Below, piece by piece: positions 35,651 to 45,300 of a stretch of 52,114 bases of DNA. Within the stretch, counting starts at the first letter, position 1, and the number at the start of each line of letters is the position of its first letter. Below the pieces are notes generated by a model. The model was not told the origin of the DNA and did no database searches. It saw only the letters and a program-made list of their open reading frames with translations. The stretch spans positions 62,454 through 114,567 of the forward strand of contig PLET01000073.1 of NCBI GenBank assembly GCA_003137095.1. The letters are read 5' to 3'. The position numbers and the translations under genes were made by a program. The DNA is from Gammaproteobacteria bacterium (GTDB lineage: Bacteria > Pseudomonadota > Gammaproteobacteria > Steroidobacterales > Steroidobacteraceae).

Positions 35651-35809
35651 ATGAACCTGAATATCAGCATCGGCCCGTTGGTTTCATTGATCGCCGGCAT
35701 CCTGATCCTGGTGGTGCCGCGGCTGCTCAATTACATCGTCGCCATCTATTTGATCATCATCGGGCTGCTCGGCCTGTTCGGCACCGGCGGCGGCTTTCAC
35801 TTCCGATAG
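35651..35809 (+). CDS. Small membrane protein, DUF3096 family
   Basis: This encodes a 52-residue protein: 'MNLNISIGPLVSLIAGILILVVPRLLNYIVAIYLIIIGLLGLFGTGGGF', with two closely spaced hydrophobic segments and a Pro-Arg turn. This fits the DUF3096 family of small inner-membrane proteins of unknown role. I start at ATG 35651, preceded by AAGAGA; the longer frame from 35576 has a non-conserved polar extension. It follows the symporter gene by about 110 bases and converges with the amino-acid permease, its stop lying one base from that gene's stop. Confidence 0.72.
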   Translation: MNLNISIGPLVSLIAGILILVVPRLLNYIVAIYLIIIGLLGLFGTGGGFHFR

Positions 35810-35810
35810 A

Positions 35811-37214
35811 TCAACCCTCCATGTCGTGCTGGATCGATTCCAGCGTCTGCGGCGATTTCACCTTCAAGATGGCGAACCAGATCGCGCCGACCGCCATATA
35901 GGCGAAGAATCCGTATGGCAGCACATCGTAGGGGTAGGCGGGCGCCGGATAGACGCTGCCGATGATCACGAACACCATGAGCGCCACGCCGAGCAGGCCG
36001 GTCAGCACGTGCAGCGGCTTCATCTGCCCGCTCTTTTTCAGATCCAGAGGCGCCACCACGCACAGCGCCAGATAGACCACCACGAAGCCGAAGCTCGCGA
36101 ACGTGCCGGTGTAGCCGAAGGCATCGAGGAAGCCCGCGGGCAGCATGGCGAGGCAGATGCACGCGAGCAGGCAGCCGCACAGCAGTATCGCCCGGTGCGG
36201 CGTGCGATGCCGGTCGTGCACCAGGCCCATCGAACGGTGGAGGAATTGGTACTTGCCCATGGAGAACAGCAGCCGCGAGGCGGCGTTGATGCTCGCAAGA
36301 CAACAGGCGAACACGCTGATCATGGCGGCGAAATACACGATCATCGACGCCCACCCCAGGCCGGCGCGGGCGGCCACATCGCCGAACGGCGCGGAACTGT
36401 GCCCGAGCGCGGCGGTGTCGTTGTCGATGCCGAGCACCATGAAGTAGGCCATCAGCGTGAAGAATATCCCGGCGAAGGCGGCGCAGCCGATCACCGCCAG
36501 CGGAATGTTCCTGCGCGGGTCGGCGGATTCCTTGGCCAGCGTGGCCGCGCTCTCGAAGCCGACGAAGCTGAATATCACGAACGGCAGGGCGGAGAACACC
36601 GCACCGAATCTGAAGGTGTCGGGCTTCAGCTGTGCGGCATCGACGGCGGTGCCGCGCACCCGCACGATCAGCACGGTGATCATCACGATGATCCCGATGG
36701 AGATGATCTCCATGATCAGCCCCGCGCGCGAGGACAATTTGACGTCGCGGTAGGCCGAATAAGTCACCGTTGCGATGAACACGAGCATGGCGGCGGTCAG
36801 GGCCGGCATGCCGGGCTTGATGCCGAATGCGCCCAGCAGATCCTCGAGAAAGATGGCGAAGGACAGCGCCACCGCGACCGCGGTGAACATGTATGCGCTG
36901 ATCATGGCCCAGCCGGCGAGCGCCCCGGCGAACGGGCCGAACGTGCGGCCGATGTACACGAAGTAAGACCCCGCTTCCGGATGCCGTGCGGCCAATATGC
37001 CGACGCTGGCGGCGACGATCACCACGCCCAGGGTTCCGATGAAATAGGACAACCAGCAGCCGATGCCGGCGAGTCCGGCGACCACCGAGATGTTGAGGGC
37101 CGGCGTGAGCGTCGGGGCGATCGCAGCCAGCGACTGGCCGACGTTTTCGACCAGGCTCAGGGCGCCGGCGCGCAGCCGGATCACGGTGCTACCGTTGGCG
37201 ATTTCGACGCTCAC
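35811..37214 (-). CDS. APC-superfamily amino acid permease
   Basis: The 467-residue protein has about 12 hydrophobic segments and the APC signature at its N-terminus ('LSLVENVGQSLAAIAPTLTPALNISVVAGLAGIGCWLSYFIGTLGVVIVA') with 'PEAGSYFVYIGRTFGPFAGALAGWAMI'. 'FVGFESAATLAKESADPRRNIPLAV' is the conserved helix 6-7 region. The substrate is not identifiable; relatives move amino acids, ethanolamine or polyamines. Translation begins at GTG 37214, sharing one base with the stop codon of the upstream cupin gene, so the two are translationally coupled. No LacI-type operator is seen for this unit. Confidence 0.87.
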   Translation of the reverse strand: MSVEIANGSTVIRLRAGALSLVENVGQSLAAIAPTLTPALNISVVAGLAGIGCWLSYFIGTLGVVIVAASVGILAARHPEAGSYFVYIGRTFGPFAGALAGWAMISAYMFTAVAVALSFAIFLEDLLGAFGIKPGMPALTAAMLVFIATVTYSAYRDVKLSSRAGLIMEIISIGIIVMITVLIVRVRGTAVDAAQLKPDTFRFGAVFSALPFVIFSFVGFESAATLAKESADPRRNIPLAVIGCAAFAGIFFTLMAYFMVLGIDNDTAALGHSSAPFGDVAARAGLGWASMIVYFAAMISVFACCLASINAASRLLFSMGKYQFLHRSMGLVHDRHRTPHRAILLCGCLLACICLAMLPAGFLDAFGYTGTFASFGFVVVYLALCVVAPLDLKKSGQMKPLHVLTGLLGVALMVFVIIGSVYPAPAYPYDVLPYGFFAYMAVGAIWFAILKVKSPQTLESIQHDMEG

Positions 37215-37678
37215 TACCGATGCAGATCATCGATCCAACGGATCAATTCGGGTGTCTCCACGGCTTCGATGTCCAGATTGACCACCAGCCCATTTTGCCC
37301 GCTTCGTGCCAGCACGCAATGCAGCCGGGTGTCGTCATTCGCATTGATCTCCTGGTGCGGAACGAACGGCGGCACGTAGATGAAATCTCCGGGGCCGGCC
37401 TCCGCGGTGAACTCGAGCCGCTCGCCCCAGCGTAGCCGTGCCAGGCCGCTCACTACATAGATGACGCTTTCCAGATCGCCGTGATGGTGGGCCCCGGTCC
37501 TGGCCTTGGCATCGATGCTGACGGTTCCGGCCCACAATTTCGAGGCGCCCTGGGCCGCGGTGACGGCGGCACGGCGCTGCATTCCCGGGGTTTGCGGCGT
37601 GTTCGCGTCGAGCTCACCGGCCCGGATGACCCGGATGCCGTCCGCTCGCCAACGTTGGGAGGGGTCCATGCTGCTCAC
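37214..37678 (-). CDS. Cupin-domain protein
   Basis: A 154-residue single-domain cupin. The two cupin motifs are clear: 'GAHHHGDLESVIYVVSGLARLRWGE' supplies two or three His and a Glu as metal ligands, and 'GPGDFIYVPPFVPHQEIN' supplies the last His. It is probably a small metal-dependent enzyme (isomerase, dioxygenase) or a ligand sensor; the reaction is unknown. It lies 10 bases downstream of the lactate-permease-family gene and overlaps the amino-acid permease start, forming a three-gene transport unit. Confidence 0.82.
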   Translation of the reverse strand: MSSMDPSQRWRADGIRVIRAGELDANTPQTPGMQRRAAVTAAQGASKLWAGTVSIDAKARTGAHHHGDLESVIYVVSGLARLRWGERLEFTAEAGPGDFIYVPPFVPHQEINANDDTRLHCVLARSGQNGLVVNLDIEAVETPELIRWIDDLHR

Positions 37679-37688
37679 CGACCGAGCT

Positions 37689-39308
37689 TTACGGGCCGGC
37701 CGCGAAGCTCGGGATGATTCCCGGCACCACGTACTGCTGCACCAACACGATCACCACCAGCAGCAGCGTCAGAATGACGCTGTGCACGAAGGTGCGGGCC
37801 AGCACCGCCCCCTCGCGGCCCTTCAGATTCGTCACCGACACGCCGGTGGCGATGTTCTGCGGCGAAATCATCTTGCCGAGGACGCCGCCAGAGGAATTGG
37901 TGGCGGCGAACAGCAGGGGATTGAGGTGCAGCTGTCTCGCGGCCACCACTTGCAGGTTGCCGAACAGCGCATTGCCCGAGGTGTCGCTGCCCGACAGGAA
38001 CACCGCCACCCAGCCGAGGAACGGCGAGAACAGCAGAAAAGCGCTGCCGCTCGAGGCGACGGCGAGACCGAGGGTGTAAGCGAGCCCGGAATAATTCATC
38101 AGATAGGCGAGCGCGACGATGAGCATCACCGTCACCACGGCAATCCAGATCTGGCGGATGGTGGTGACGCAGCAATCGAGAAAGGTCTTTGCCGACAAGC
38201 GCACCTGCAGCGCGGTGATGATCGCCGCCAGCAATATCGCCGTGCCGGTGCCGAGCGGCTGAAACGTCCATACCGCCGCATAGGGCTTGTCGTGGTACAG
38301 GGTGATCGATACCGCCTTGTCGAGACCCGGCCAGGGAATGGCATGCTGGCCGAACGTCGCCACTTTGAGGTAGGTCCAGATGATGACGGTGACCGACGCG
38401 ATCACCCACGGCAGCCAACACTGCCAGGCCGGGCACATCGCCGCGGCATCGCCCGCGAGCGCCGAGCGGGCAATGGTGAATTCGGCGTCGGGCACGGGCC
38501 GCCATACCTTCAAGAACAGCAGTGTCGCGAGCAGCGATCCGAGGGCGGCGATCACATCGGTCAGCGTGTAATTGAGGTAATTGGAGGTCGCGAATTGCGC
38601 CAGCGCAAAGCTGCCGCCCGCCACCAGCAGCAGCGGCCACAGCGCCCGCACCGACCGCCAACCACCGTACAGCACGGTCACGTACACCGGCAGGATGGCG
38701 GCCATCAGCGGCAGCTGACGGCCGATCATCGCCGCCAACGCGGGTGCCGGCAACCCGGTCACGGCGCCAAGCACGGTCACCGGGGCACCCAGGGCTCCGA
38801 AGGCCACCGGCGTGGTGTTGAAAATCAGCGTGAACACGAGTGCCTCGATCGGCGGAAAACCCACCAGGATCAGCAGCGAGGCGGTGATGGCGACCGGTGC
38901 GCCGAAGCCGGCGATACCCTCGAGCAGCGCACCGAAACAAAAGGCGATGACGATCAGCACCACGCGCCGGTCGTTCGGGACATGCGTGATGAGCCAGATG
39001 CGAAACGCATCGAAGCGGCCCGATGCAACCGCTATGTTGTACAGCAACAATGCATTGATCACGATCCACATCACCGGCCACAATGCGAACACCGCGCCAT
39101 TGACCGCGGAGTCGAGCGCCAATCCGAGCGGCATACCCCAGGCCGCAACGGCGATGATGATGCCGACACAGAGGCCGGCAAGAGCAGCCAGCCAGGCGGG
39201 CCGTCGCAGCACTCCGAGGATCAACAGCACGGTTGCGATGGGCAGGATCGCCACCAGGAAGGACAGTCCCAGACTGTCATGGATCGGCGTCAATTGTTGA
39301 TGAAACAT
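37689..39308 (-). CDS. lldP: L-lactate permease family transporter (LctP)
   Basis: The 539-residue inner-membrane protein has about 13 hydrophobic segments and is of LctP family length. Diagnostic segments include 'SFLVAILPIATVLLILGVLRRPAW', 'FCFGALLEGIAGFGAPVAITASLLILVGFPPIEAL', 'NTTPVAFGALGAPVTVLGAVTG' and 'LSGSDTSGNALFGNLQVVAARQL'. Known members are proton symporters for lactate and glycolate; another 2-hydroxy acid is possible here. ATG 39308 has GAGG five bases upstream and a TACAAT box a little further on the minus strand. It is divergent from xylB across a 212-base region that also carries the xylB operator. Substrate assignment is by family only. Confidence 0.86.
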   Translation of the reverse strand: MFHQQLTPIHDSLGLSFLVAILPIATVLLILGVLRRPAWLAALAGLCVGIIIAVAAWGMPLGLALDSAVNGAVFALWPVMWIVINALLLYNIAVASGRFDAFRIWLITHVPNDRRVVLIVIAFCFGALLEGIAGFGAPVAITASLLILVGFPPIEALVFTLIFNTTPVAFGALGAPVTVLGAVTGLPAPALAAMIGRQLPLMAAILPVYVTVLYGGWRSVRALWPLLLVAGGSFALAQFATSNYLNYTLTDVIAALGSLLATLLFLKVWRPVPDAEFTIARSALAGDAAAMCPAWQCWLPWVIASVTVIIWTYLKVATFGQHAIPWPGLDKAVSITLYHDKPYAAVWTFQPLGTGTAILLAAIITALQVRLSAKTFLDCCVTTIRQIWIAVVTVMLIVALAYLMNYSGLAYTLGLAVASSGSAFLLFSPFLGWVAVFLSGSDTSGNALFGNLQVVAARQLHLNPLLFAATNSSGGVLGKMISPQNIATGVSVTNLKGREGAVLARTFVHSVILTLLLVVIVLVQQYVVPGIIPSFAAGP

Positions 39309-39475
39309 CTGGCCCTCGTTGATTATTGTAGGGTTTCAGTGCGCATCGGAAGCACCGTGCGCCAACCGGCTCGCCGCTGCCGCGCACGCTAATCTACGCC
39401 ATCAGCTTGCCCCCTGCCCCCATTTTGGCGGACACCGGCTTTGCATTGTGCCTTGCGCAGCGTCTCACAGCCGAT

Positions 39476-39491
39476 ATGATAGCGCTACCAT
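39476..39491. promoter_or_regulatory. LacI-type operator upstream of xylB-xylA
   Basis: ATGATAGCGCTACCAT, one mismatch from a perfect palindrome, lies 30 bases before the TTG start of xylB. TTGCGC at 39453-39458 with a 16-base spacer and TATGAT at 39475-39480 would place the -10 box within the operator, the recurring layout of this island. The rest of the 212-base divergent region shows no further clear site. Confidence 0.82.
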
Positions 39492-39520
39492 TCCGAAGAA
39501 AACCACGGGCGGGAGTTGCA

Positions 39521-40981
39521 TTGTTCCTCGGGATCGATCTCGGCACATCCGGCGTGAAGATTGCGGCGGTCGATGAGCGCGGCCGCGTCGCGGCGCAATC
39601 CTCCATGGCGCTCGGCGTTCAGCGTCCGCACGCGCTCTGGTCGGAGCAGGATCCCGAGGAGTGGTGGCGCGCATGCGTCGCGGCCGTGCGCAGCCTGCCG
39701 TCCGATGTTCGCCGCGCGGTGCGCGGCGTCGGCCTATCCGGACAGATGCATGGCGCGGTGCTGCTCGATGCGCGCGATCAGGTGCTGCGCCCGGCGATTC
39801 TGTGGAACGACGGCCGCAGCGAGCCGCAGTGCCACGAACTCGAATTGCGCGAGCCGCGTTCGCGCGAGATCACCGGCAATCTGGCCATGCCGGGATTCAC
39901 CGCGCCGAAACTGCTGTGGGTGAAGGAACACGAACCCGGGGTGTTCGCGCGCACCGCCAGCGTGCTGCTGCCGAAAGACTATCTGCGGCTGCGGCTCACG
40001 GGGGAGAAGATCAGCGACATGTCGGACGCCTCCGGCACCTTGTGGCTGGACGTGGCGCGGCGCGACTGGTCAGACGCCATGCTGAGCGCCACCGGCCTCT
40101 GCCGCGGGCACATGCCCTCGCTGGTGGAGGGTACCGAACCGGCCGGAACGCTGCGCCCGCAGGTGGCGGCCGCGCTGGGACTGGAAGAGGTCATGGTCGC
40201 GGGCGGCGCCGGCGATAATGCCGCGAGCGCGGCGGGCATCGGCGTGATCGCCCCCGGCCAGTCGTTTCTATCCCTGGGCACCTCGGGCGTGCTGTTCATC
40301 GTCACCGAGCGCTTTCGGCCGAATGCGGCAGCCGCCGCGCATGCGTTTTGTCACGCCCTGCCCCATCGCTGGCACCAGATGTCGGTGATGCTGAGCGCAG
40401 CCTCTGCGCTCGACTGGGCTGCGGGTCTGTGTGGCTACACCGATGTCCGCGCGGCAGTGGCAGCCGCCCAGGAGGCGGGACTCGGGCGCGCCACGCCCCT
40501 GTTCCTGCCGTATTTGTCGGGCGAGCGCACCCCGCATAACGACCCGGTCGCCCGCGGGGTGTTTTTCGGTCTATCGGCCGGCACCACCGGCCCCGACATG
40601 ATCGCCGCGGTGCTCGAAGGCGTGGCATTCGCCTTCGCCGACGGCATGGATACGCTGCTGCAGGGCGGCGGCGAGATGTCGGAGATCAGCGTGGTCGGGG
40701 GCGCCTCGCGGCTCGACCATTGGCTGGAGATCATCGCCGCGGCGCTGAACCGCCCACTCATCAGACGCAGCGGCGGGGAGACCGGCGCAGCGCTCGGCGC
40801 GGCACGGCTGGCGCGCATCGCGGTGACCGCCGAGGAACCGCGGGCGGTGTGCGCAACACCGGCGATCGAACGCGTATTTGCGCCGCAACAGGCGCTGATG
40901 GATCTGATGGAGCGGCGCCGTCCCCAGTTTACCGACTTGTATCGAAGCCTAAAAACCGCCTTCCGGGAGTTCACCTCATGA
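39521..40981 (+). CDS. xylB: Xylulokinase (FGGY family)
   Basis: The 486-residue kinase phosphorylates D-xylulose to xylulose-5-phosphate for the pentose phosphate pathway. The ATPase-fold motifs are clear: '[20 protein letters not shown]' (phosphate 1), '[14 protein letters not shown]', '[11 protein letters not shown]', '[14 protein letters not shown]' with the catalytic aspartate, '[12 protein letters not shown]' and '[20 protein letters not shown]'. The start TTG 39521 is preferred because GGGAG lies five bases upstream and because the longer frame from 39407 would run through the operator; the resulting length matches the family. Its stop overlaps the xylA start (ATGA). The order xylB-xylA is the reverse of E. 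coli. Confidence 0.94.
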   Translation: MFLGIDLGTSGVKIAAVDERGRVAAQSSMALGVQRPHALWSEQDPEEWWRACVAAVRSLPSDVRRAVRGVGLSGQMHGAVLLDARDQVLRPAILWNDGRSEPQCHELELREPRSREITGNLAMPGFTAPKLLWVKEHEPGVFARTASVLLPKDYLRLRLTGEKISDMSDASGTLWLDVARRDWSDAMLSATGLCRGHMPSLVEGTEPAGTLRPQVAAALGLEEVMVAGGAGDNAASAAGIGVIAPGQSFLSLGTSGVLFIVTERFRPNAAAAAHAFCHALPHRWHQMSVMLSAASALDWAAGLCGYTDVRAAVAAAQEAGLGRATPLFLPYLSGERTPHNDPVARGVFFGLSAGTTGPDMIAAVLEGVAFAFADGMDTLLQGGGEMSEISVVGGASRLDHWLEIIAAALNRPLIRRSGGETGAALGAARLARIAVTAEEPRAVCATPAIERVFAPQQALMDLMERRRPQFTDLYRSLKTAFREFTS

Positions 40982-42294
40982 GCATTTTCTCGACCATCCC
41001 GCCGATCCGTTTTGCCGGCGCCGATGCCCGCACCGACCTGGCCTACCGGGTCTATGACAAGGACCGGATGGTGCTCGGCAGGCGCATGCAGGATTGGCTG
41101 CGCTGTGCCGTGTGTTACTGGCATTCATTCAACTGGCCGGGCACGGATATTTTTGGCGCGGGAACCCTGCCCCGTCCCTGGCTCGGGCCCCACGTGACCC
41201 AGGACATGGCTGAGCAGAAATTGGAGGCGGCATTCGATTTTCTGTCGCGGCTCGGGACGCCATATTTCACCTTTCACGACGTCGATGCCATGGCCGGCGC
41301 CGCCAGCTTGCGCGAGCATGAGGCGAACATCGGCCGCATCGAACAGGCCATTGCGCAAAAAATGGCGGCTACGGGCGTGAAGCTGCTGTGGGGCACGGCC
41401 AACCTCTTCAGCCATCCGCGCTATGCCGCCGGAGCGGCCACCAGCCCGAATCCCGAGGTGTTCGCGTGGGCCGCCGCGCAGGTGCGCTATTGCCTGGAGA
41501 CCACGCATCGGCTGAACGGCGAGAACTACGTGTTGTGGGGCGGCCGGGAAGGCTACGATTCGCTGCTGAACACGGACCTCAAGCGTGAACTCGACCAGTA
41601 CGGCCGCTTTTTGTCCATGGTGGTCGATCACAAGCACAAGATCGGCTTCAAGGGCACGATTCTCATCGAACCCAAGCCGTTCGAACCCACCAAACATCAG
41701 TACGACCGCGACGTCGCAGCGGTCTATGCCTTCCTCAGCAAGTACGGGCTCGAACAGCAGGTCAAGGTGAACATCGAGGTCAACCATGCCACCCTCGCCG
41801 GCCTCGATTTCGAACACGAGATAGCCGCCGCGCTGGCGTACGGCATTTTCGGCTCGATCGACATGAATCGCGGCGACCCGCGCAACGGCTGGGACACCGA
41901 TCAGTTTCCCAACAACGCCCAGGACCTCACGCCGGCAATGCTGCTGCTGCTGCAATCCGGCGGCTTCGCCACCGGCGGCTTCAATTTTGACGCGAAATTG
42001 CGGCGCCAATCGGTGGACCCCGCGGATCTGTTCCTGGCGCATATCGCCGGCATCGATACCCTGGCGCGCGCGCTGCTCAACGCCGCCGCGCTGCTCGAGA
42101 CCGGCCGCCTGCAATCGCTGCGCGAGGAGCGTTATGCCGGCTGGCGCGGCGAATTCGGCCTGCGCATCGGCGCCGGCGGCTACGATTTGGCGGCCTTGGC
42201 CGATCACGCGCGCGATGCCGGGCTCGACCCGCGGCTCGCGTCGGGCAGGCAGGAACTGTGCGAATCGCTGATCGCCAACTCGGCGAGCCGCTGA
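40978..42294 (+). CDS. xylA: Xylose isomerase
   Basis: The 438-residue enzyme converts D-xylose to D-xylulose using two divalent metal ions. Signatures are '[10 protein letters not shown]' (catalytic His and Asp), '[14 protein letters not shown]', '[22 protein letters not shown]', '[18 protein letters not shown]' (metal-binding Glu), '[18 protein letters not shown]' and '[17 protein letters not shown]' (metal-binding Asp residues). Length fits the class II (E. coli-like) enzymes. It overlaps xylB by four bases and shares its operator-controlled promoter. With XylB and the symporter it forms the isomerase route for xylose. Confidence 0.97.
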   Translation: MSIFSTIPPIRFAGADARTDLAYRVYDKDRMVLGRRMQDWLRCAVCYWHSFNWPGTDIFGAGTLPRPWLGPHVTQDMAEQKLEAAFDFLSRLGTPYFTFHDVDAMAGAASLREHEANIGRIEQAIAQKMAATGVKLLWGTANLFSHPRYAAGAATSPNPEVFAWAAAQVRYCLETTHRLNGENYVLWGGREGYDSLLNTDLKRELDQYGRFLSMVVDHKHKIGFKGTILIEPKPFEPTKHQYDRDVAAVYAFLSKYGLEQQVKVNIEVNHATLAGLDFEHEIAAALAYGIFGSIDMNRGDPRNGWDTDQFPNNAQDLTPAMLLLLQSGGFATGGFNFDAKLRRQSVDPADLFLAHIAGIDTLARALLNAAALLETGRLQSLREERYAGWRGEFGLRIGAGGYDLAALADHARDAGLDPRLASGRQELCESLIANSASR

Positions 42295-42310
42295 CGGCCG
42301 CAGCAGTCCG

Positions 42311-45300
42311 TCAGGGCGGCTCGCGGCGCAAATAGGCGGTCATGTCGTCGAATGACAGAGGTCTGCTCACCAGATAGCCTTGCATCTGGTCGCAGCGCAG
42401 CAGGCGCAGGATCTTCGCCTGCTCCTCCAACTCCACGCCTTCGGCGACCACGTGCAATTTCAGCGAGTGCGCCAGCGAGATCATCGTCGACACCAGACTC
42501 ATGACGCTCGGATCATCGAGCATGGTGGTGGTGAAGGAGCGGTCTATCTTGAGGATTTCCACCGGCAGCTTCGCCAGATAGCTCAACGAGGAATAGCCGG
42601 TGCCGAAATCGTCGATGGCGATCCCGACGCCGAGGTCGCGGATGGCCTTCAGCTTTTCGATGTTGCCGCCGACGTCGCCGATGATCAACGACTCGGTGAC
42701 CTCGATGTCGATTCCGGCATCCGCGCCGAGCGGCGAGAGAATTTTGCGGACCATCTCGACGAAATCCTGCCGCCGCAATTGCACCGTGGAAACATTCACC
42801 GCCACGCGCGGCGCCGCGACGCCGAGCGCCCGCCACCGGTAGCGGTCGCGGCAGGCCTGTCTCAGGGCCCACTCGCCGACGCCGACGATCAGCCCGCTTT
42901 GCTCCAAAATGGAGATGAACTTGGCGGGCGACACCAGACCGAGATCGGGGCTTTGCCAGCGTATCAGGGCCTCCACCCCCTCGATCTTGCGCGTCTCCAG
43001 ATCCACCTTGGGCTGATAGTGCAGCACGAATTCCTCGTGCGTCAGCGCCTGGCCGAGCTTGTGCTCGAGCGCGAGCTCGTTGGCGAACCGTTCGCTCAGC
43101 TGCTGAGTGTAGAAGATGTTGGTGTCGTCGGTCGACTTGGCGCGGCGCAGCGCCGACTCCGCATTGCGCATCAGGCTGTTCGCATCCTCGCCGTCGCCGG
43201 GAAACTTGGCGATGCCGGCCTTGGCGGTCAGGCGCAATTCGTTGCCGTTGACGATAAACGGGGCCCCCAGCCACTGGGTCCACCACTTGTCGACCTTGCG
43301 CTGCACCTCCGTGTCGTCCTTCGCATCCAGGATGAGCGCCCCGAATTGATCGGGGCCGACGCGCCCCACGTCGCTCGGCGCGCCCACGCACTCGGCGAAG
43401 CGCTGCGCCACCTTCTTCAGCACCAGATCGCCGACGTGCCTGCCGAAGGATTCGTTGATCGATTCGAAGCGCCTGGTATCGGCCACAACCAGCGCAAAGG
43501 ACGTTCCGGCGCGATGCGCGCTGTTGATCAGCTGGGTCAGCCGCTCGAGAAAGAACGATCGATTAGGCAGGCCCGTCAAAGTGTCGTAATAGGCGAAATA
43601 GTTGAGCCGTTCGGCCTTTTCGATGTGATCGAGGGCGAACGATACGTCGGCCGACAATTCGCTCAGCAGGCGCATCTCCGCGTCATTGAAAAAATCCGGC
43701 AAATCGTTGATGAGCACGAAGCAACCGATGGATTTGCCGTCCACGATCAGCGGCAGGGCCACCACCGATCTGTAGCCCTGGGCGAGCATCTCCTCGCGAT
43801 ACGTCAGGGGGCGCGGATCGGTCTGCAGATCATTGCAGATGGCGGGCTGCTGCGATTGCATGGCGATGGACACCAGCGTGTCCGGAATGTCCGGCATGTC
43901 CGGCGTGCCCGCACGCCGGAACTTCAGATTGGCGCCATCCCGGTGCTCGCCGGCCTGGGCCTTGGAAATAATCTCCCCGCTCTTCTCGTCGAGCATGGCG
44001 ATGCGGGCGAATTTAAAGCGGCCCTGATCAACCGCGAGACGGCAGGCGTCGTTGATCAGCGAATCGCGCTCGCTGGAGCGCACGATGAGGCCGTTGATCC
44101 CGCTCAGCACCGCGTAGACGCGGTTGAGATTCTCGACCTTCTCCTGGGCCAGCTTGCGCTCGGTGGTGTCCTCTCCGATGCTCGCGGTGCCGATGACCTT
44201 GCCGGAGGCGGCGCGCAGGACGGAATTGTTCCAGCGCACCTGCCGGCGTTCGCCGGCGCGGGTGAGTATGACACCGTCGTGGTGCCAGGCCGAGGGATTG
44301 TCCTCGAGCAGCGCCTCGAACACCAGCTTGCCCTGCGCGGAATCGGGCGGCAGGAAAGTTTCGAACCAGTCGCGGCCCAGCACCTCGTCGTATTTCCAGC
44401 CCACCAGCGATAGAAAGTAGTCGTTGCAGTAGGTGATGCGCGCCTTGGTGTCGATCATCACGGAAATCAGCCGGACGTTGTCGAGTATCTGCCGGAAACG
44501 CCGCTCGCTTTCACGCAGCTTCGCCACCGCGTTCTCGCGCTCGCGCATCTCGACCTGCAGCTGATCGGCGTGGCGCTCGACCTGCGCAAAGTTGACGTCG
44601 CTTTCGTATACCCGGCCGACCAGCGCACCCAAGGTGTTGAGCACGCGTTCGTCGTCGTCGGAGAATTCGGATCGTCCGAGCTTGTCGGCGAGCAGTATCC
44701 AGCCGTAGATCGAGCTGAGCGAGGCCAGCGGCGCCGCCAACGCGAACTGCAGCGGCGGATAATCGCCCGGCAGACCGGCGGCACCCGGGTTGCCTTTCAG
44801 GTCCGTGAGCCGCACCGGCTTGCCCTCGGCGACCACGCGATGCATGGGGCCATCGCTCAGATTGGGGCGCATGATGCCGCTGTCGGCGCGGATGCCGCTG
44901 GTCGCGAAAAAGCGCTCCGCCGCCGGTCCTTCCTCGCGCACCACCAGTACCGCGTATTTCGCGCCGATCAGTTCGCGTGCGCCGGTGCACACCGCCTGTA
45001 GCAGTTTCTCGGCGTCGCGCTCGGACGCCAATTTCACGTTCAATTCGCTGAGCGCCGAAAGACGCAGATAGGCCGCCTCGAGCTCTCCGGCCTCCCGCGA
45101 CAGCTGATCGGTGATGAGGCGGACGTGTTCGCGATCGAATTCCGGGCCCGACGCCGCGGCCATCGCGGCCGGATCTGCGGCCGCGGCAACACCGCCGGCC
45201 GCGGCACCGGCGCCGGTTGCGGCAACGCCGTACGCCGCGGCAGCACCGTTGGACTTGGCCGACAGCGACTCCTCGACGCAGCGGATGATGTCCTCGGGAA

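Noticed and set aside
37183..37200. Sequence resembling the LacI-type operator (CGGTGCTACCGTTGG)
   Set aside because: It lies inside the amino-acid permease coding region, lacks proper dyad symmetry and has no promoter context.
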